In this document: positions 45,701-53,000 of the stretch, in pieces
How positions within the stretch are numbered: the stretch's first letter is position 1
Layout of the letters: every line of letters begins with the position of its first letter
DNA from: Saprospiraceae bacterium
GTDB lineage: Bacteria; Bacteroidota; Bacteroidia; Chitinophagales; Saprospiraceae
Length of the DNA stretch: 64,000 bases
Assembly: GCA_021739645.1 (NCBI GenBank)
Contig: JAIPBL010000015.1
Span: 21,796 to 85,795 of the forward strand
Direction of reading: 5' to 3'
Position numbers and translations under genes: made by a program
The notes under the pieces: model-generated
Databases searched by the model: none
What the model was told of the DNA's origin: nothing
What the model saw: the letters and a program-made list of their open reading frames with translations, nothing else

Positions 45701-46489
45701 TCGCGCAATAACTTCCAGTGCTGTAGTTTGTTCAGGGTCATCGGGCTGGTAGGCAAAAACGAAATTATCTTGCTCAAGTTCTTCTTTTGGCACAAAGACA
45801 TCTTCTGGTCGGGTGTCGTTTGGTGTCCAGCGGCTATTTTGCGGTGGATATAACGCCAATACACCTGACCAATGAAGCGCCCCATTCTGTGTGAAAGACC
45901 CAATTTCGTCAATGCCAGGTGCTGGAATAGGCTCTTCAGTCTGCCCGAAAATTTCAAAATTTAGCCGGGCGGCTATTTCATTGCAAAACTCGGTTAGTTG
46001 TTCCTGCTTTATTTTTTTTGAAAATGCCAAATCCTCTGCCTGCTGCTTTAAGTCAAGACCATATTTCTCTTTTAAATGGTCAAGAAGGCGATAGTTTGGA
46101 AGGATATGCCGTTGCTCCGAGTTTTTTATCACCCATGAATCCACACGAGTTTGGGCAGGGTCAAGTTGCATTTGCCAGATGAAAACTGGCGACACCACTA
46201 GGTCGCTGTTGAAAGTATCAATGACCAACGGAAAGCCGAAGCCGAATGATTTGGCACCAAAGATTTTTTCAAAATTTCGGGACTCAAAGTAGAGGTGCCG
46301 GAGCTTATCCGCCGCAAGCCCAACTACATTGACCTGTCGGGAAATCTTCCCAGTCAACATTTCATCCAAAAATACGGAGGAAAAAACCGGGGTCTCTTCG
46401 TCAACTGCACAGATATCAGCCCTATCCAAGTAGAATGGTAGGGAATTGTGATAAATGGAATAAATAGATGGTGATTGATTACTCCTCAT
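42737..46489 (-). CDS. Degenerate SF1 helicase/nuclease-like protein
   Basis: 1250 residues. The layout resembles large AAA_11/AAA_12 (Dna2/Nam7-type) SF1 helicases with a C-terminal Vsr/DUF559-like nuclease region, but every ATPase motif is altered. Walker A reads GEDALGKA (271-278, no Ser/Thr after Lys); Walker B reads DESN (848-851, usually DEAS); motif III reads GSNDSFG (872 on, usually GDxxQL); motif V reads DELFGQHFDIIIVS (1010-1023, usually QGxExDxIxxS); motif VI reads LRMLVNKPAQ (near 1052, usually LNVAxTRAR). A long helical insert separates the ATPase halves. The C-terminus keeps LHPDG and a FWSVNWLRNP segment like MTES_1575-type nucleases. It is probably non-catalytic as an ATPase. 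No partner gene is obvious. Confidence 0.75.
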   Translation of the reverse strand: MRSNQSPSIYSIYHNSLPFYLDRADICAVDEETPVFSSVFLDEMLTGKISRQVNVVGLAADKLRHLYFESRNFEKIFGAKSFGFGFPLVIDTFNSDLVVSPVFIWQMQLDPAQTRVDSWVIKNSEQRHILPNYRLLDHLKEKYGLDLKQQAEDLAFSKKIKQEQLTEFCNEIAARLNFEIFGQTEEPIPAPGIDEIGSFTQNGALHWSGVLALYPPQNSRWTPNDTRPEDVFVPKEELEQDNFVFAYQPDDPEQTTALEVIARQKITVVEGEDALGKAQTLVNLLINALSEGKKCLVVSERTQSLKFTQQMLSKAGIFQYHFLLDDALGDKMPLIELLRTTASGGGREVVHNQNAFNAQKTKFLQARAAVQQSYKAVKGKIFGDKDWTETVGLFLASNRIEGKERLASHLNASDFSFLPNEHEQMVAGILRSEPLFESVKTLTHPLSNLKDQIFVNSETKKSQQFVETNLRLFTAKTNELQGEYISQTDNYAARLKEHYRDYFNQLEGGAKGLLEKIQNHTALLGNGFANAGAGSFEWPSFFSSKKKKIKDAQAEVGKRYRAFLKLYEKNPYFDVEFTACKDGLNIPKTSENLAHFRRVLGQWYANSDSLVQEEVMRLNSKTAHPSLDVKEQVTMLEFALDTLIEELNESGLYQKLLENKTLTIPQRQKYLESIMEQLEATQLNMRDFDPFHAWQSNWLGLGVLGQKVVRALVKVKPGDWVAAFESWYFNSLLTKMHSPSLLKDSEAILQFNEAWHQLKPLIFNLLIRLWQEKQASEVKALKKKNKQAFQLIFEKSGQKAAETLPLSKVLENSFDAVSAYLPILFVTPHVALNELPKSEHYFDYVIFDESNKFSVETATAIATLGNKLVIMGSNDSFGNETSLLQYALENGVPSTLISNRYEPPTPISGLVKEDQDFPHQRVSYLVENVEGRFHELEGTNDTEAQTIIRLLNQVKQTPQRIYPSVGIVTFTVEQRDLIANYLLKLKQQNVLGSEKIQQLERNGMGVFHIDELFGQHFDIIIVSCTFGLVNLKGELSKKLVFLNTPTGIGHLRMLVNKPAQAYHIIHSFPDEQIQGFEGKKWEEGTWLLAHFIRLAEATQNGNKPQIMISMEALGKNMSSGATPSIFTNEVIQALSPFIDLKRISTKVSTDSVHFPITVKPLSIAGKAVVLHPDGFFSGTTFTSPLWEKSQRDAIEKAGMVYLPFWSVNWLRNPNMEARLLASKIINHDVAEGAADKHLEDEISLEDKLKE

Positions 46490-46733
46490 TGCCGCGATGT
46501 TTGTTGTAAGGCAGTCATCAATAAAATAGTGCCTGTTTTTATAACTGCCTAAGAATGAGGTTGTAAGAACCGGATTTTTTTACGAAAACACAAATTTTGA
46601 TAAAATGGCGAGTAACTATTGTTTCGGCAGGTGATTGAATGACTCAATTCCCATTCCCAATTGAATGCTATTCTAATTTCAAACGATTCAAAACCTTTTC
46701 ATTTCAAACCTGTTGATGTCAAAAAATAAGCAC

Positions 46734-47315
46734 ATGAAGAAATTGATTTCCTTTTTCCTTTCCTTGATTGCCTTGGTTTCCTGCTCCAACCAATCAGCAC
46801 GTCAACGACCTGCTGGAGATGAGGCTATTAGTTCTACTGCATCCTTTTACGATTTCAAATTGCCTGAATTGGAAACGGGACAACTCGTTGATTTTCAGCA
46901 ATATAAAGGCAAAAAAGTAGTAATCCTGAATGTTGCATCCAAGTGTGGTTACACGCCACAATACGGAGATTGGGAAAAATTCTACGAAGAAAATAGCGAA
47001 AATGTGGTAGTCCTTGGCTTCCCTGCTAACAACTTTATGGGACAAGAACCAGGCAGCAATGAAGAAATTGCCAGCTTTTGTTCAAAAAACTACGGCGTGA
47101 CTTTCCCGATGTTCCAAAAAATCAGTGTTAAAGGGAACGACAAGTCCCCATTGTACCAATGGCTCTCCCAAAAGTCATTGAATGGTTGGAACGAGCAAGA
47201 ACCTACTTGGAACTTCTGCAAATATGTCGTGAACGAAAAGGGCGAACTGGTGAGTTTTTTCCCTTCTGGTGTGAAGCCAGGTGATGCAGAATTTAAAAAG
47301 GCAGTTGGAATTTAA
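46734..47315 (+). CDS. Glutathione peroxidase family lipoprotein
   Basis: 193 residues from the ATG at 46734, which begins a lipoprotein signal (MKKLISFFLSLIALVSCSNQ); upstream TTG/ATG codons in the track would extend ahead of it. The GPx fold is clear: NVASKCGYTPQYGDWEKFY with peroxidatic Cys71, LGFPANNFMGQEPGSNEEI and the WNFCKYVV strand with the conserved Trp-Asn. A Cys in IASFCSKNYGVTFP is at the usual resolving position of thioredoxin-dependent family members. Probably a periplasmic hydroperoxide reductase. Confidence 0.9.
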   Translation: MKKLISFFLSLIALVSCSNQSARQRPAGDEAISSTASFYDFKLPELETGQLVDFQQYKGKKVVILNVASKCGYTPQYGDWEKFYEENSENVVVLGFPANNFMGQEPGSNEEIASFCSKNYGVTFPMFQKISVKGNDKSPLYQWLSQKSLNGWNEQEPTWNFCKYVVNEKGELVSFFPSGVKPGDAEFKKAVGI

Positions 47316-47330
47316 GCGGCTACCAAAACG

Positions 47331-47369
47331 AAAAATGCCCTGCAACAAATCAGTTGACAGGGCATTTTT
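47331..47369. terminator. Bidirectional terminator, gpx/lpd
   Basis: Stem AAAAATGCCCTG (47331-47342) / CAGGGCATTTTT (47358-47369), extendable by CAAC/GTTG with a bulge. It separates the convergent peroxidase and dihydrolipoyl dehydrogenase genes. Confidence 0.88.
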
Positions 47370-47388
47370 ATTTGCTATTTTTCAGATA

Positions 47389-48786
47389 TCATAGGTGAAT
47401 CACCTCACCGTATGCAGCAGCAGCAGCTTCCATCACAGCCTCGCTCATCGTTGGGTGCGGGTGTACAGATTTGATAATTTCAAGCCCCGTAGTTTCCAGC
47501 TTGCGAGCAACTACCACTTCTGCAATCATTTCAGTAACGTTTGCACCTATCATGTGCGCACCGAGGAATTCTCCATATTTAGCATCGAAAATCAGTTTTA
47601 CAAAACCATTCGATGCACCAGAAGCCTTAGCCTTTCCTGAGGCACTGAACGGGAACTTGCCTACCTTGATTTCATAGCCAGCATCTTTAGCACCCTGCTC
47701 GGTGTAACCCACCGAAGCCACTTCTGGCCAACAGTAAGTACAGGATGGAATGTTGTTGTAATCTAGTGGCTGCGGGTGATGCCCAGCGATATTTTCAACA
47801 CAAATAATGCCCTCTGCACTTGCAACGTGCGCCAATGCTGCTCCGGGAACTATATCTCCGATGGCGTAAACACCTGCGACATTAGTGCGGTAGAACTCGT
47901 CCACCTTCACCAACCCCCTGTCAGTTTGAATGCCGAGCGCCTCCAAGCCGATGTTTTCGGTGTTCGGTGCGACGCCAGCTGCGGAAAGCACAACATCACA
48001 TTCAATGACCGTTTCTTCACCCGACTTGCGGTCTTTTGTTTTCACTTTGCAAGTTTTGCCTGAAGTGTCCACCGATTCAACCGAGGTGTTTGCCATTACT
48101 TTGATACCGCTTTTTTTGAAAATCTTTGACAGTTCCTTCGAAACATCTGGATCTTCCCTTGGGACAAGTCCTTGTTCAAGAAACTCAACAACTGTCACCT
48201 CTGTACCAATAGTATTGTAGAAATAGGCAAACTCTACACCGATTGCCCCAGCTCCTACTACGACCATTCGCTTTGGTTGTTTTTCGAGGGTCATTGCTTT
48301 CCGATAATCAATGATTTTTTTGCCGTCGATGGGCAAGTTGGGTAGTGCCTTGGCCCTGGCACCGGTAGCAAGTACGATATGGTTGGCGGCATATTCCGTT
48401 TTCTTACCATCAGCCGCAGTTACTTCCACTTTCTTACCACGCAGCAATTTTCCAGTACCATCAATCACGGTAATTTTGTTTTTACGCAACAAAAATTGGA
48501 TGCCCTTGCTCATGCCATCGGCAACACCACGGCTTCTTTTTACCATGTTGTCAAAATCGACGCTTGCCTTTTCAACCACGATGCCATAATCAGCAGCATG
48601 TTTTATGTACTCGAAAACTTGGGCACTTTTTAGAAGCGCTTTGGTAGGGATGCAACCCCAGTTTAGGCAAATGCCGCCCAAAGATTCACGTTCTACCACA
48701 GCTACGTTCATACCAAGCTGCGCAGCTCGGATTGCTGCAACATAGCCCCCAGGGCCACTGCCAATAACGATTAGGTCAAAATTCAT
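47389..48786 (-). CDS. lpdA: Dihydrolipoyl dehydrogenase
   Basis: 465 residues. FAD-binding IVIGSGPGGYVAAIRAAQLG, redox disulfide GGICLNWGCIPTK (Cys40, Cys45), NAD-binding VVVGAGAIGVEFA, second FAD motif VYAIGDIVPG and the C-terminal catalytic HPHPTMSEAVMEAA (His-Glu). It is the E3 component of 2-oxoacid dehydrogenase complexes and glycine cleavage. No E1/E2 genes are nearby, so it is a stand-alone shared E3. Expressed from its own -7 box 85 bases upstream. Confidence 0.96.
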   Translation of the reverse strand: MNFDLIVIGSGPGGYVAAIRAAQLGMNVAVVERESLGGICLNWGCIPTKALLKSAQVFEYIKHAADYGIVVEKASVDFDNMVKRSRGVADGMSKGIQFLLRKNKITVIDGTGKLLRGKKVEVTAADGKKTEYAANHIVLATGARAKALPNLPIDGKKIIDYRKAMTLEKQPKRMVVVGAGAIGVEFAYFYNTIGTEVTVVEFLEQGLVPREDPDVSKELSKIFKKSGIKVMANTSVESVDTSGKTCKVKTKDRKSGEETVIECDVVLSAAGVAPNTENIGLEALGIQTDRGLVKVDEFYRTNVAGVYAIGDIVPGAALAHVASAEGIICVENIAGHHPQPLDYNNIPSCTYCWPEVASVGYTEQGAKDAGYEIKVGKFPFSASGKAKASGASNGFVKLIFDAKYGEFLGAHMIGANVTEMIAEVVVARKLETTGLEIIKSVHPHPTMSEAVMEAAAAAYGEVIHL

Positions 48787-48870
48787 TGATTTTATTTTTT
48801 TGATGTTGAATACCAGCTAAGAAACTAATGCTGGCTCGCCGGTTGCCAACCTGACTCCCGAAAAACGGCG

Positions 48871-48878
48871 CAAAGATA
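48871..48878 (-). promoter_or_regulatory. -7 box of lpdA
   Basis: Minus-strand TATCTTTG, an exact TAnnTTTG match, 85 bases before the lpdA ATG. Confidence 0.55.
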
Positions 48879-48931
48879 GTGGTTGCCTAAGAAAAGGCTG
48901 CGCCCTAAGCTGAGGTATTTGGGTTTGGGAC

Positions 48932-48967
48932 AAAAAAAAGTCCTGCCACAAAAGTAATGTAGCAGGA
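48932..48967 (-). terminator. Minus-strand terminator in the lpd/porP gap
   Basis: Arms TCCTGCCACA (48941-48950) and TGTAGCAGGA (48958-48967), one wobble pair, followed on the minus strand by eight U. It lies about 460 bp beyond the end of the PorP/SprF gene, implying a long 3' leader or a separate untranslated transcript in between. Confidence 0.8.
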
Positions 48968-49428
48968 GCCTATCTAACTTACTGATACTATAGACAAAAG
49001 GATTTATAAACTTTTCATAAAGGTATGAACGAATATCAAAATTCACAATACCTAAAAGTCTAACGGTCATACCTATTTACGGAACGGTATCATTTCTCAA
49101 GGAAACGTTTCACAATGTTCCGTCTAAGATGCCCCTCTGTTACGGATGTAACGTCAAATATGTTTCACGGAAGAAGAAACCCAGATTTAATGTTTCTCAT
49201 AGAAAAGGATGACGAAGATAGTGCATTCTCCAAGTGCTACTGAAAAATGAAAGGTAGATTTTATCCACGTGAGGCAATTTTGAAGAATTGAGCCTTTTAC
49301 GCAAGTAATTGAAAAACAGGCTATTACACCGCCATGTTAGCACTCATTCAAATCTTTTGTTATGGAAAAAGTGCTGATACTCAGTAAAAGTCAATGTGGA
49401 AAACTATGTGGAAAAAAATTATGAAAAT

Positions 49429-50478
49429 TCAAAATTTAGGGCATAAGATAAGGTCGTCTTCGTACTCCCCAAGATAAGCTACGGACATTTCAAAGGTGCC
49501 CCTATTGAATCCAGCGGTACTTCCAACATGAAAATCATAGCTAGTACCTATCAAAATATTGTTGAACTCGACGCCAACCAAAGCGACAACTGCATCCAAT
49601 CTTAAACTATTGTTGTAATCGGTAACTGGCCGAAGATAGCTTCCTAAATGCAATGACACCAAACGGAAATCGCTCAATGCTAACCGGAAATTTCCACCAG
49701 CATCAAGTTTCATGGAGCTTCCCTGGCTGTCAAAAATAGCCCTTGGCAAAAATGTTATTCCTTTGGAAACTGGAACCTGCGCACTCAACTGCGCAGAATA
49801 CCTAGGAGCAAGTTTGTTATCTGGCAACAAGGATTCACTATCTGTTTTATGGTAAAAACTGACGGTAGGATTCTGAAAATGGTGTATCGCACCGCCTATA
49901 AAGAATCTAAATTTTGACGACCTCGGCGCATAAGCATAATTTAAACCAACTGAAAAATCGCCGAAAGAAAAATTATTCTCTGGAAGACGCTCTTGGGATG
50001 GGTCAGAGTAGCCAGTTGTACCGTTGAATTGGTCTTCAAATGTGATGTTTCCAAAATTGAGGTTTCGTTGAACTATTCCAGCTTGAAAACCGAGCGAAAG
50101 AAACTGTGTGCTGCGGATATCCAATGCTTTGTGATACGCACCTGAAATTGAAATTTGGGTGGTTGAAAAATTGACGGCACCTGCTTTGTCTTGAAAGAAC
50201 ATCACCCCTACCGCCGCATGGTCTTTATGGCGGCTTTTGTCCTTCCCCATTCGCCAACGGAGATCGAGGGCGCTAGAAAAAGTCTGGTATGGTTCATCCA
50301 ATGCTTGTCGCCACTGGTCACGGTAAATAGAGGATACCCTGAATTTGCCCTCGAAGGCGCCTGTCAAGGCTGGGTTTAAGGTCAATGGCGAGGCATAAAA
50401 CTGACTGAACAATCGGTCTTGAGCCTGAATATTAAAAAAGAAGACGAGTAAAAAACTAGCTATGAAGAGTTTACGCAT
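49429..50478 (-). CDS. PorP/SprF family T9SS membrane protein
   Basis: 349 residues with a signal peptide (LFIASFLLVFFFNIQAQ) and the family opening DRLFSQFYASPLTLNPALTGAFEGKFRVSS...YRDQW. The rest alternates beta strands of an outer-membrane barrel (SISGAYHKALD, LSLGFQAGI, VGLNYAY) and ends near MSVAYLGEY. PorP/SprF proteins help individual type B T9SS cargo reach the surface and are normally encoded right after their cargo; here no cargo gene is adjacent. Confidence 0.9.
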   Translation of the reverse strand: MRKLFIASFLLVFFFNIQAQDRLFSQFYASPLTLNPALTGAFEGKFRVSSIYRDQWRQALDEPYQTFSSALDLRWRMGKDKSRHKDHAAVGVMFFQDKAGAVNFSTTQISISGAYHKALDIRSTQFLSLGFQAGIVQRNLNFGNITFEDQFNGTTGYSDPSQERLPENNFSFGDFSVGLNYAYAPRSSKFRFFIGGAIHHFQNPTVSFYHKTDSESLLPDNKLAPRYSAQLSAQVPVSKGITFLPRAIFDSQGSSMKLDAGGNFRLALSDFRLVSLHLGSYLRPVTDYNNSLRLDAVVALVGVEFNNILIGTSYDFHVGSTAGFNRGTFEMSVAYLGEYEDDLILCPKF

Positions 50479-50512
50479 GACTTTCAGCTTACTGATTTAT
50501 TAAAAATTTCGG

Positions 50513-50520
50513 CAAAGGTA
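50513..50520 (-). promoter_or_regulatory. -7 box of porP/sprF-like gene
   Basis: Minus-strand TACCTTTG, an exact TAnnTTTG match, 35 bases before the ATG at 50478. Confidence 0.5.
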
Positions 50521-50707
50521 AGGTGATTTTCAAAGAGTAACCGAACGGAGATTTTTACTGCTATATTTTACTTTTGGTTAGTTTTAGCAGCATCAGTTCA
50601 CGAAGACTCCTGTCCCACGGCACATTTATGAATGATTGCCAATTCAAATAACCAAATCCACCGAAAAATTGTCAGCTTTGCCCTTCAAAAAAAAAGACGC
50701 CAGAATA

Positions 50708-51553
50708 ATGGACTTCGCCTTATGCCATCTCAGTGTTGTGCCCATACGCAGCAGCCCCTCCGATAAAAGTGAGCAGGTCAGCCAGTTGCTTTTTGGTGAA
50801 ATGGTGGAACTACTTGAATGGAAAGGCCGGTCTTGGATTAAAGTCCGATGCACCTGGGATAATAGTATTGGGTGGGTACAAAGCAGGCAAGTGAAACCAC
50901 TCACCAGCTCGGAACAAAAGCTTTTTACCGAAAAATTTGCCTACTGCCTCGACCTTTTTCAACCGCTCATGTCAAGCGATTTTGCGATGCCAATCCCCCT
51001 CGGTTCAAGGCTTCCTGACTTTGATGGCATGAAGTTCATCTTCGATGGTAAGTCCTACAATTATGCAGGGCAAGCAGTTTTTCCTGAAAATATAGAACCT
51101 ACACCTGAGCGGGTATTGAAAATCGCCCGCCGCTACCTTTTTGCTCCCTACCAATGGGGGGGGCGCAGCCCATTTGGAATTGATGCGGGTGGGTTCACTC
51201 AGATGACCTTTAAAATGGTCGGCATCCATTTGCACCGCACACCGGATGCCCAAGTTCATCAAGGCGAACTAGTCGATTTCATTGAACAATCACAGCCTGG
51301 CGACCTTGCCTTTTTTGAAAATTCAGCAGGTACCATTGCTCATTCGGGCATTTTGTTACCTGACGGTAAAATTATTCACACCGCAGAACAGGTGCGCATT
51401 GACCGCATTGACCATTTCGGAATTTTTGATGAAGAAACAAGCCGCTACACCCACAAACTCCGGGTGGCAAAACGAGTTTTAGCACAGCGGATTTCTCCCA
51501 AATTGGAGCAAAAAGAAGTTAAAAAGGAGTTGCCGCAGGCAGCTTTATTTTAG
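50708..51553 (+). CDS. NlpC/P60-fold protein lacking catalytic Cys
   Basis: 281 residues from the ATG at 50708 (MDFALCHLSVVPIRSSPSDK); the track start at 50636 is a TTG. One or two SH3b-like domains (PIRSSPSDKSEQVSQLLFGE ... WIKVRC) precede a C40 peptidase domain: YQWGGRSPFGID then AGGFTQM where active members have CSGFTQ. The catalytic Cys is Ala160 (codon GCG) and the next Ser is Gly; the catalytic His region IAHSGIL (His212) and IIHT remain. No signal peptide. Active relatives cut D-Glu-diaminopimelate bonds in murein; this one is predicted inactive and may only bind. Confidence 0.88.
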   Translation: MDFALCHLSVVPIRSSPSDKSEQVSQLLFGEMVELLEWKGRSWIKVRCTWDNSIGWVQSRQVKPLTSSEQKLFTEKFAYCLDLFQPLMSSDFAMPIPLGSRLPDFDGMKFIFDGKSYNYAGQAVFPENIEPTPERVLKIARRYLFAPYQWGGRSPFGIDAGGFTQMTFKMVGIHLHRTPDAQVHQGELVDFIEQSQPGDLAFFENSAGTIAHSGILLPDGKIIHTAEQVRIDRIDHFGIFDEETSRYTHKLRVAKRVLAQRISPKLEQKEVKKELPQAALF

Positions 51554-51591
51554 GTATGAGGTATGCTGGGCAAACCCCATACCTCATACCT
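51552..51591. terminator. Hairpin between nlpC-like and GH109-like genes
   Basis: 14-bp perfect stem AGGTATGAGGTATG (51552-51565) with its complement at 51578-51591, starting inside the stop codon. It separates convergent genes; the T-tract is poor. Confidence 0.65.
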
Positions 51592-51592
51592 T

Positions 51593-52996
51593 CTAAGGGT
51601 TCGCCATCACACCCAGCTTCCGCTCATTTTTCCAATAACCTCTTGTAAAGTCTGGAAACCGCACCGGAACGCTACCCAACTGAACAGACAGTTCTGAAAC
51701 CGGAGTCACCACTGACCAAGCGGCAGCATCGTACACATCCATGTCAAGTGCAACGCCACGATTTAGGCAATCAACCAGGCGCCACAACATCACGAAGTCC
51801 ATTCCGCCGTGTCCGCCGTTTTTCTCGGCAAGTGGCTCTAATTTTTTCCAAAGTGGGTGGGCGAATCGTTCTTGGTATTCCTTGTAATCTTCCTCTTTCA
51901 AAAAACCATGACCGTGTCCGCTCACCGAAAGTTTGCTTGGGTAGCCCTTGTGAAATGCCTTCGTGCCAGCCAGTGAATTGATGCGGCTGTAGGCACGGCC
52001 CGTCGCCACGTCATGCTGCAATAAAATGGTGCGGCCTTTAGCTGTTTTGATGAGCGTGTTGTTCATGTCGCCATGCTTGAAACCTTTTTTATTGTAAAAT
52101 TCATTGTCAGGTTCCACCGTCTGAGCATATTCGTCAAGACCGAACTGAGGGCTGCTCATGCTAACCAAGTAATCAAATCTGTCTCCACGGTCAATGTCCA
52201 TGTACTGAGCGACTGGCCCTAACCCATGTGTCGGGTAAAGATTGCCATCACGGGCTTCGTTGTGGCGGATACGCCACATATTATAGTAGTAGGTTTTACT
52301 GAAAAGCAACTCCCGGAGGTCGTGGATATAGGCGCACTCCGCGTAAGTGAGCGCTCCGAAAACACCACTTTGCGCCATGTTCAGCAGCCAAAGTTCCTCG
52401 TTGCCATAGCAGCAGTTTTCGAGAATCATGCAGTTTCGCTGGGTCTCCTCGGAGGTGTTCACCAATTGCCAGCACTCATCAAAAGTGAGGGCACATGGCA
52501 CTTCAATGGCCACATGTTTGCCCTGCTGCATGGCATAAACCGCCATTGGCACGTGGTCTTCCCACGGTGTAGCAATGGTGATGAGGTCAATATCGTCCCG
52601 CTTGCACAGCTCCTTCCAAGCATCCAGTTTGCCGGAATAAACCGCTGGTTTTTGCCCGCCATTTCCCTTCAGCATTTGAAGGCTTTTTTGGGCAAACTCA
52701 TCCCGGACATCACAAATCGCAGTGATTTTGCACTTATCTGTACCCACAGCATTGAGCAGTCGAACATGCTCTTCTCCTCGATTTCCAAGCCCAATAACCG
52801 CAACCCGCACTTGTTTTATTGCTGGCACCTTCAACCCAAAAACGGGTTTGCCAATGATGGGCATTGTCTGTGAAGCAGCTTCCACCAAGTCATTGGCATC
52901 GGCTTTGGCAAAACTGCGGTTGCTGGGAAGCCCGACCAGGGTGGCAAGTGCTGCCGCATTTTTCAGAAAACTCCGGCGTGGCTGTTTGTCCTTCAT
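51593..52996 (-). CDS. Gfo/Idh/MocA oxidoreductase, GH109-like
   Basis: 467 residues with a Tat-type leader (RRSFLKNAAALATL). The N-terminal Rossmann domain is VRVAVIGLGNRGEEHVRLL, then ATPWEDHVPMAVYAMQQGKHVAIEVP, and the C-terminal domain has ENCCYGNEELWLLNMAQSG and ECAYIHDLR, matching GH109 proteins (NAD-dependent alpha-N-acetylgalactosaminidases). It could equally be a GH109-like dehydrogenase of other specificity. The start lies 4 bp after the stop of the sugar dehydrogenase gene, so the two are an operon. Confidence 0.88.
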   Translation of the reverse strand: MKDKQPRRSFLKNAAALATLVGLPSNRSFAKADANDLVEAASQTMPIIGKPVFGLKVPAIKQVRVAVIGLGNRGEEHVRLLNAVGTDKCKITAICDVRDEFAQKSLQMLKGNGGQKPAVYSGKLDAWKELCKRDDIDLITIATPWEDHVPMAVYAMQQGKHVAIEVPCALTFDECWQLVNTSEETQRNCMILENCCYGNEELWLLNMAQSGVFGALTYAECAYIHDLRELLFSKTYYYNMWRIRHNEARDGNLYPTHGLGPVAQYMDIDRGDRFDYLVSMSSPQFGLDEYAQTVEPDNEFYNKKGFKHGDMNNTLIKTAKGRTILLQHDVATGRAYSRINSLAGTKAFHKGYPSKLSVSGHGHGFLKEEDYKEYQERFAHPLWKKLEPLAEKNGGHGGMDFVMLWRLVDCLNRGVALDMDVYDAAAWSVVTPVSELSVQLGSVPVRFPDFTRGYWKNERKLGVMANP

Positions 52997-53000
52997 TTTT

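Larger units (their letters stand above)
48787..49428. other. 642-bp non-coding block, origin-like features
   Basis: The longest gene-free stretch in the window. It contains TTATCCACG (49261-49269) and two TGTGGAAAA (49395-49403, 49407-49415), each one mismatch from the DnaA box TTATCCACA/TGTGGATAA, plus several small inverted repeats (GGAAACGTTTC near 49101; GTTAC...GTAAC near 49140; TGTTTCACGG at 49161, like half a parS site). The 81-codon ORF at 48825-49070 shows no protein-like pattern. Candidate replication or segregation site, or an untranslated RNA region. Confidence 0.4.

Noticed and set aside
48825-49070. 81-codon minus-strand ORF in the lpd/porP gap
   Set aside because: Overlaps the lpdA promoter region and a clear terminator; no conserved pattern.
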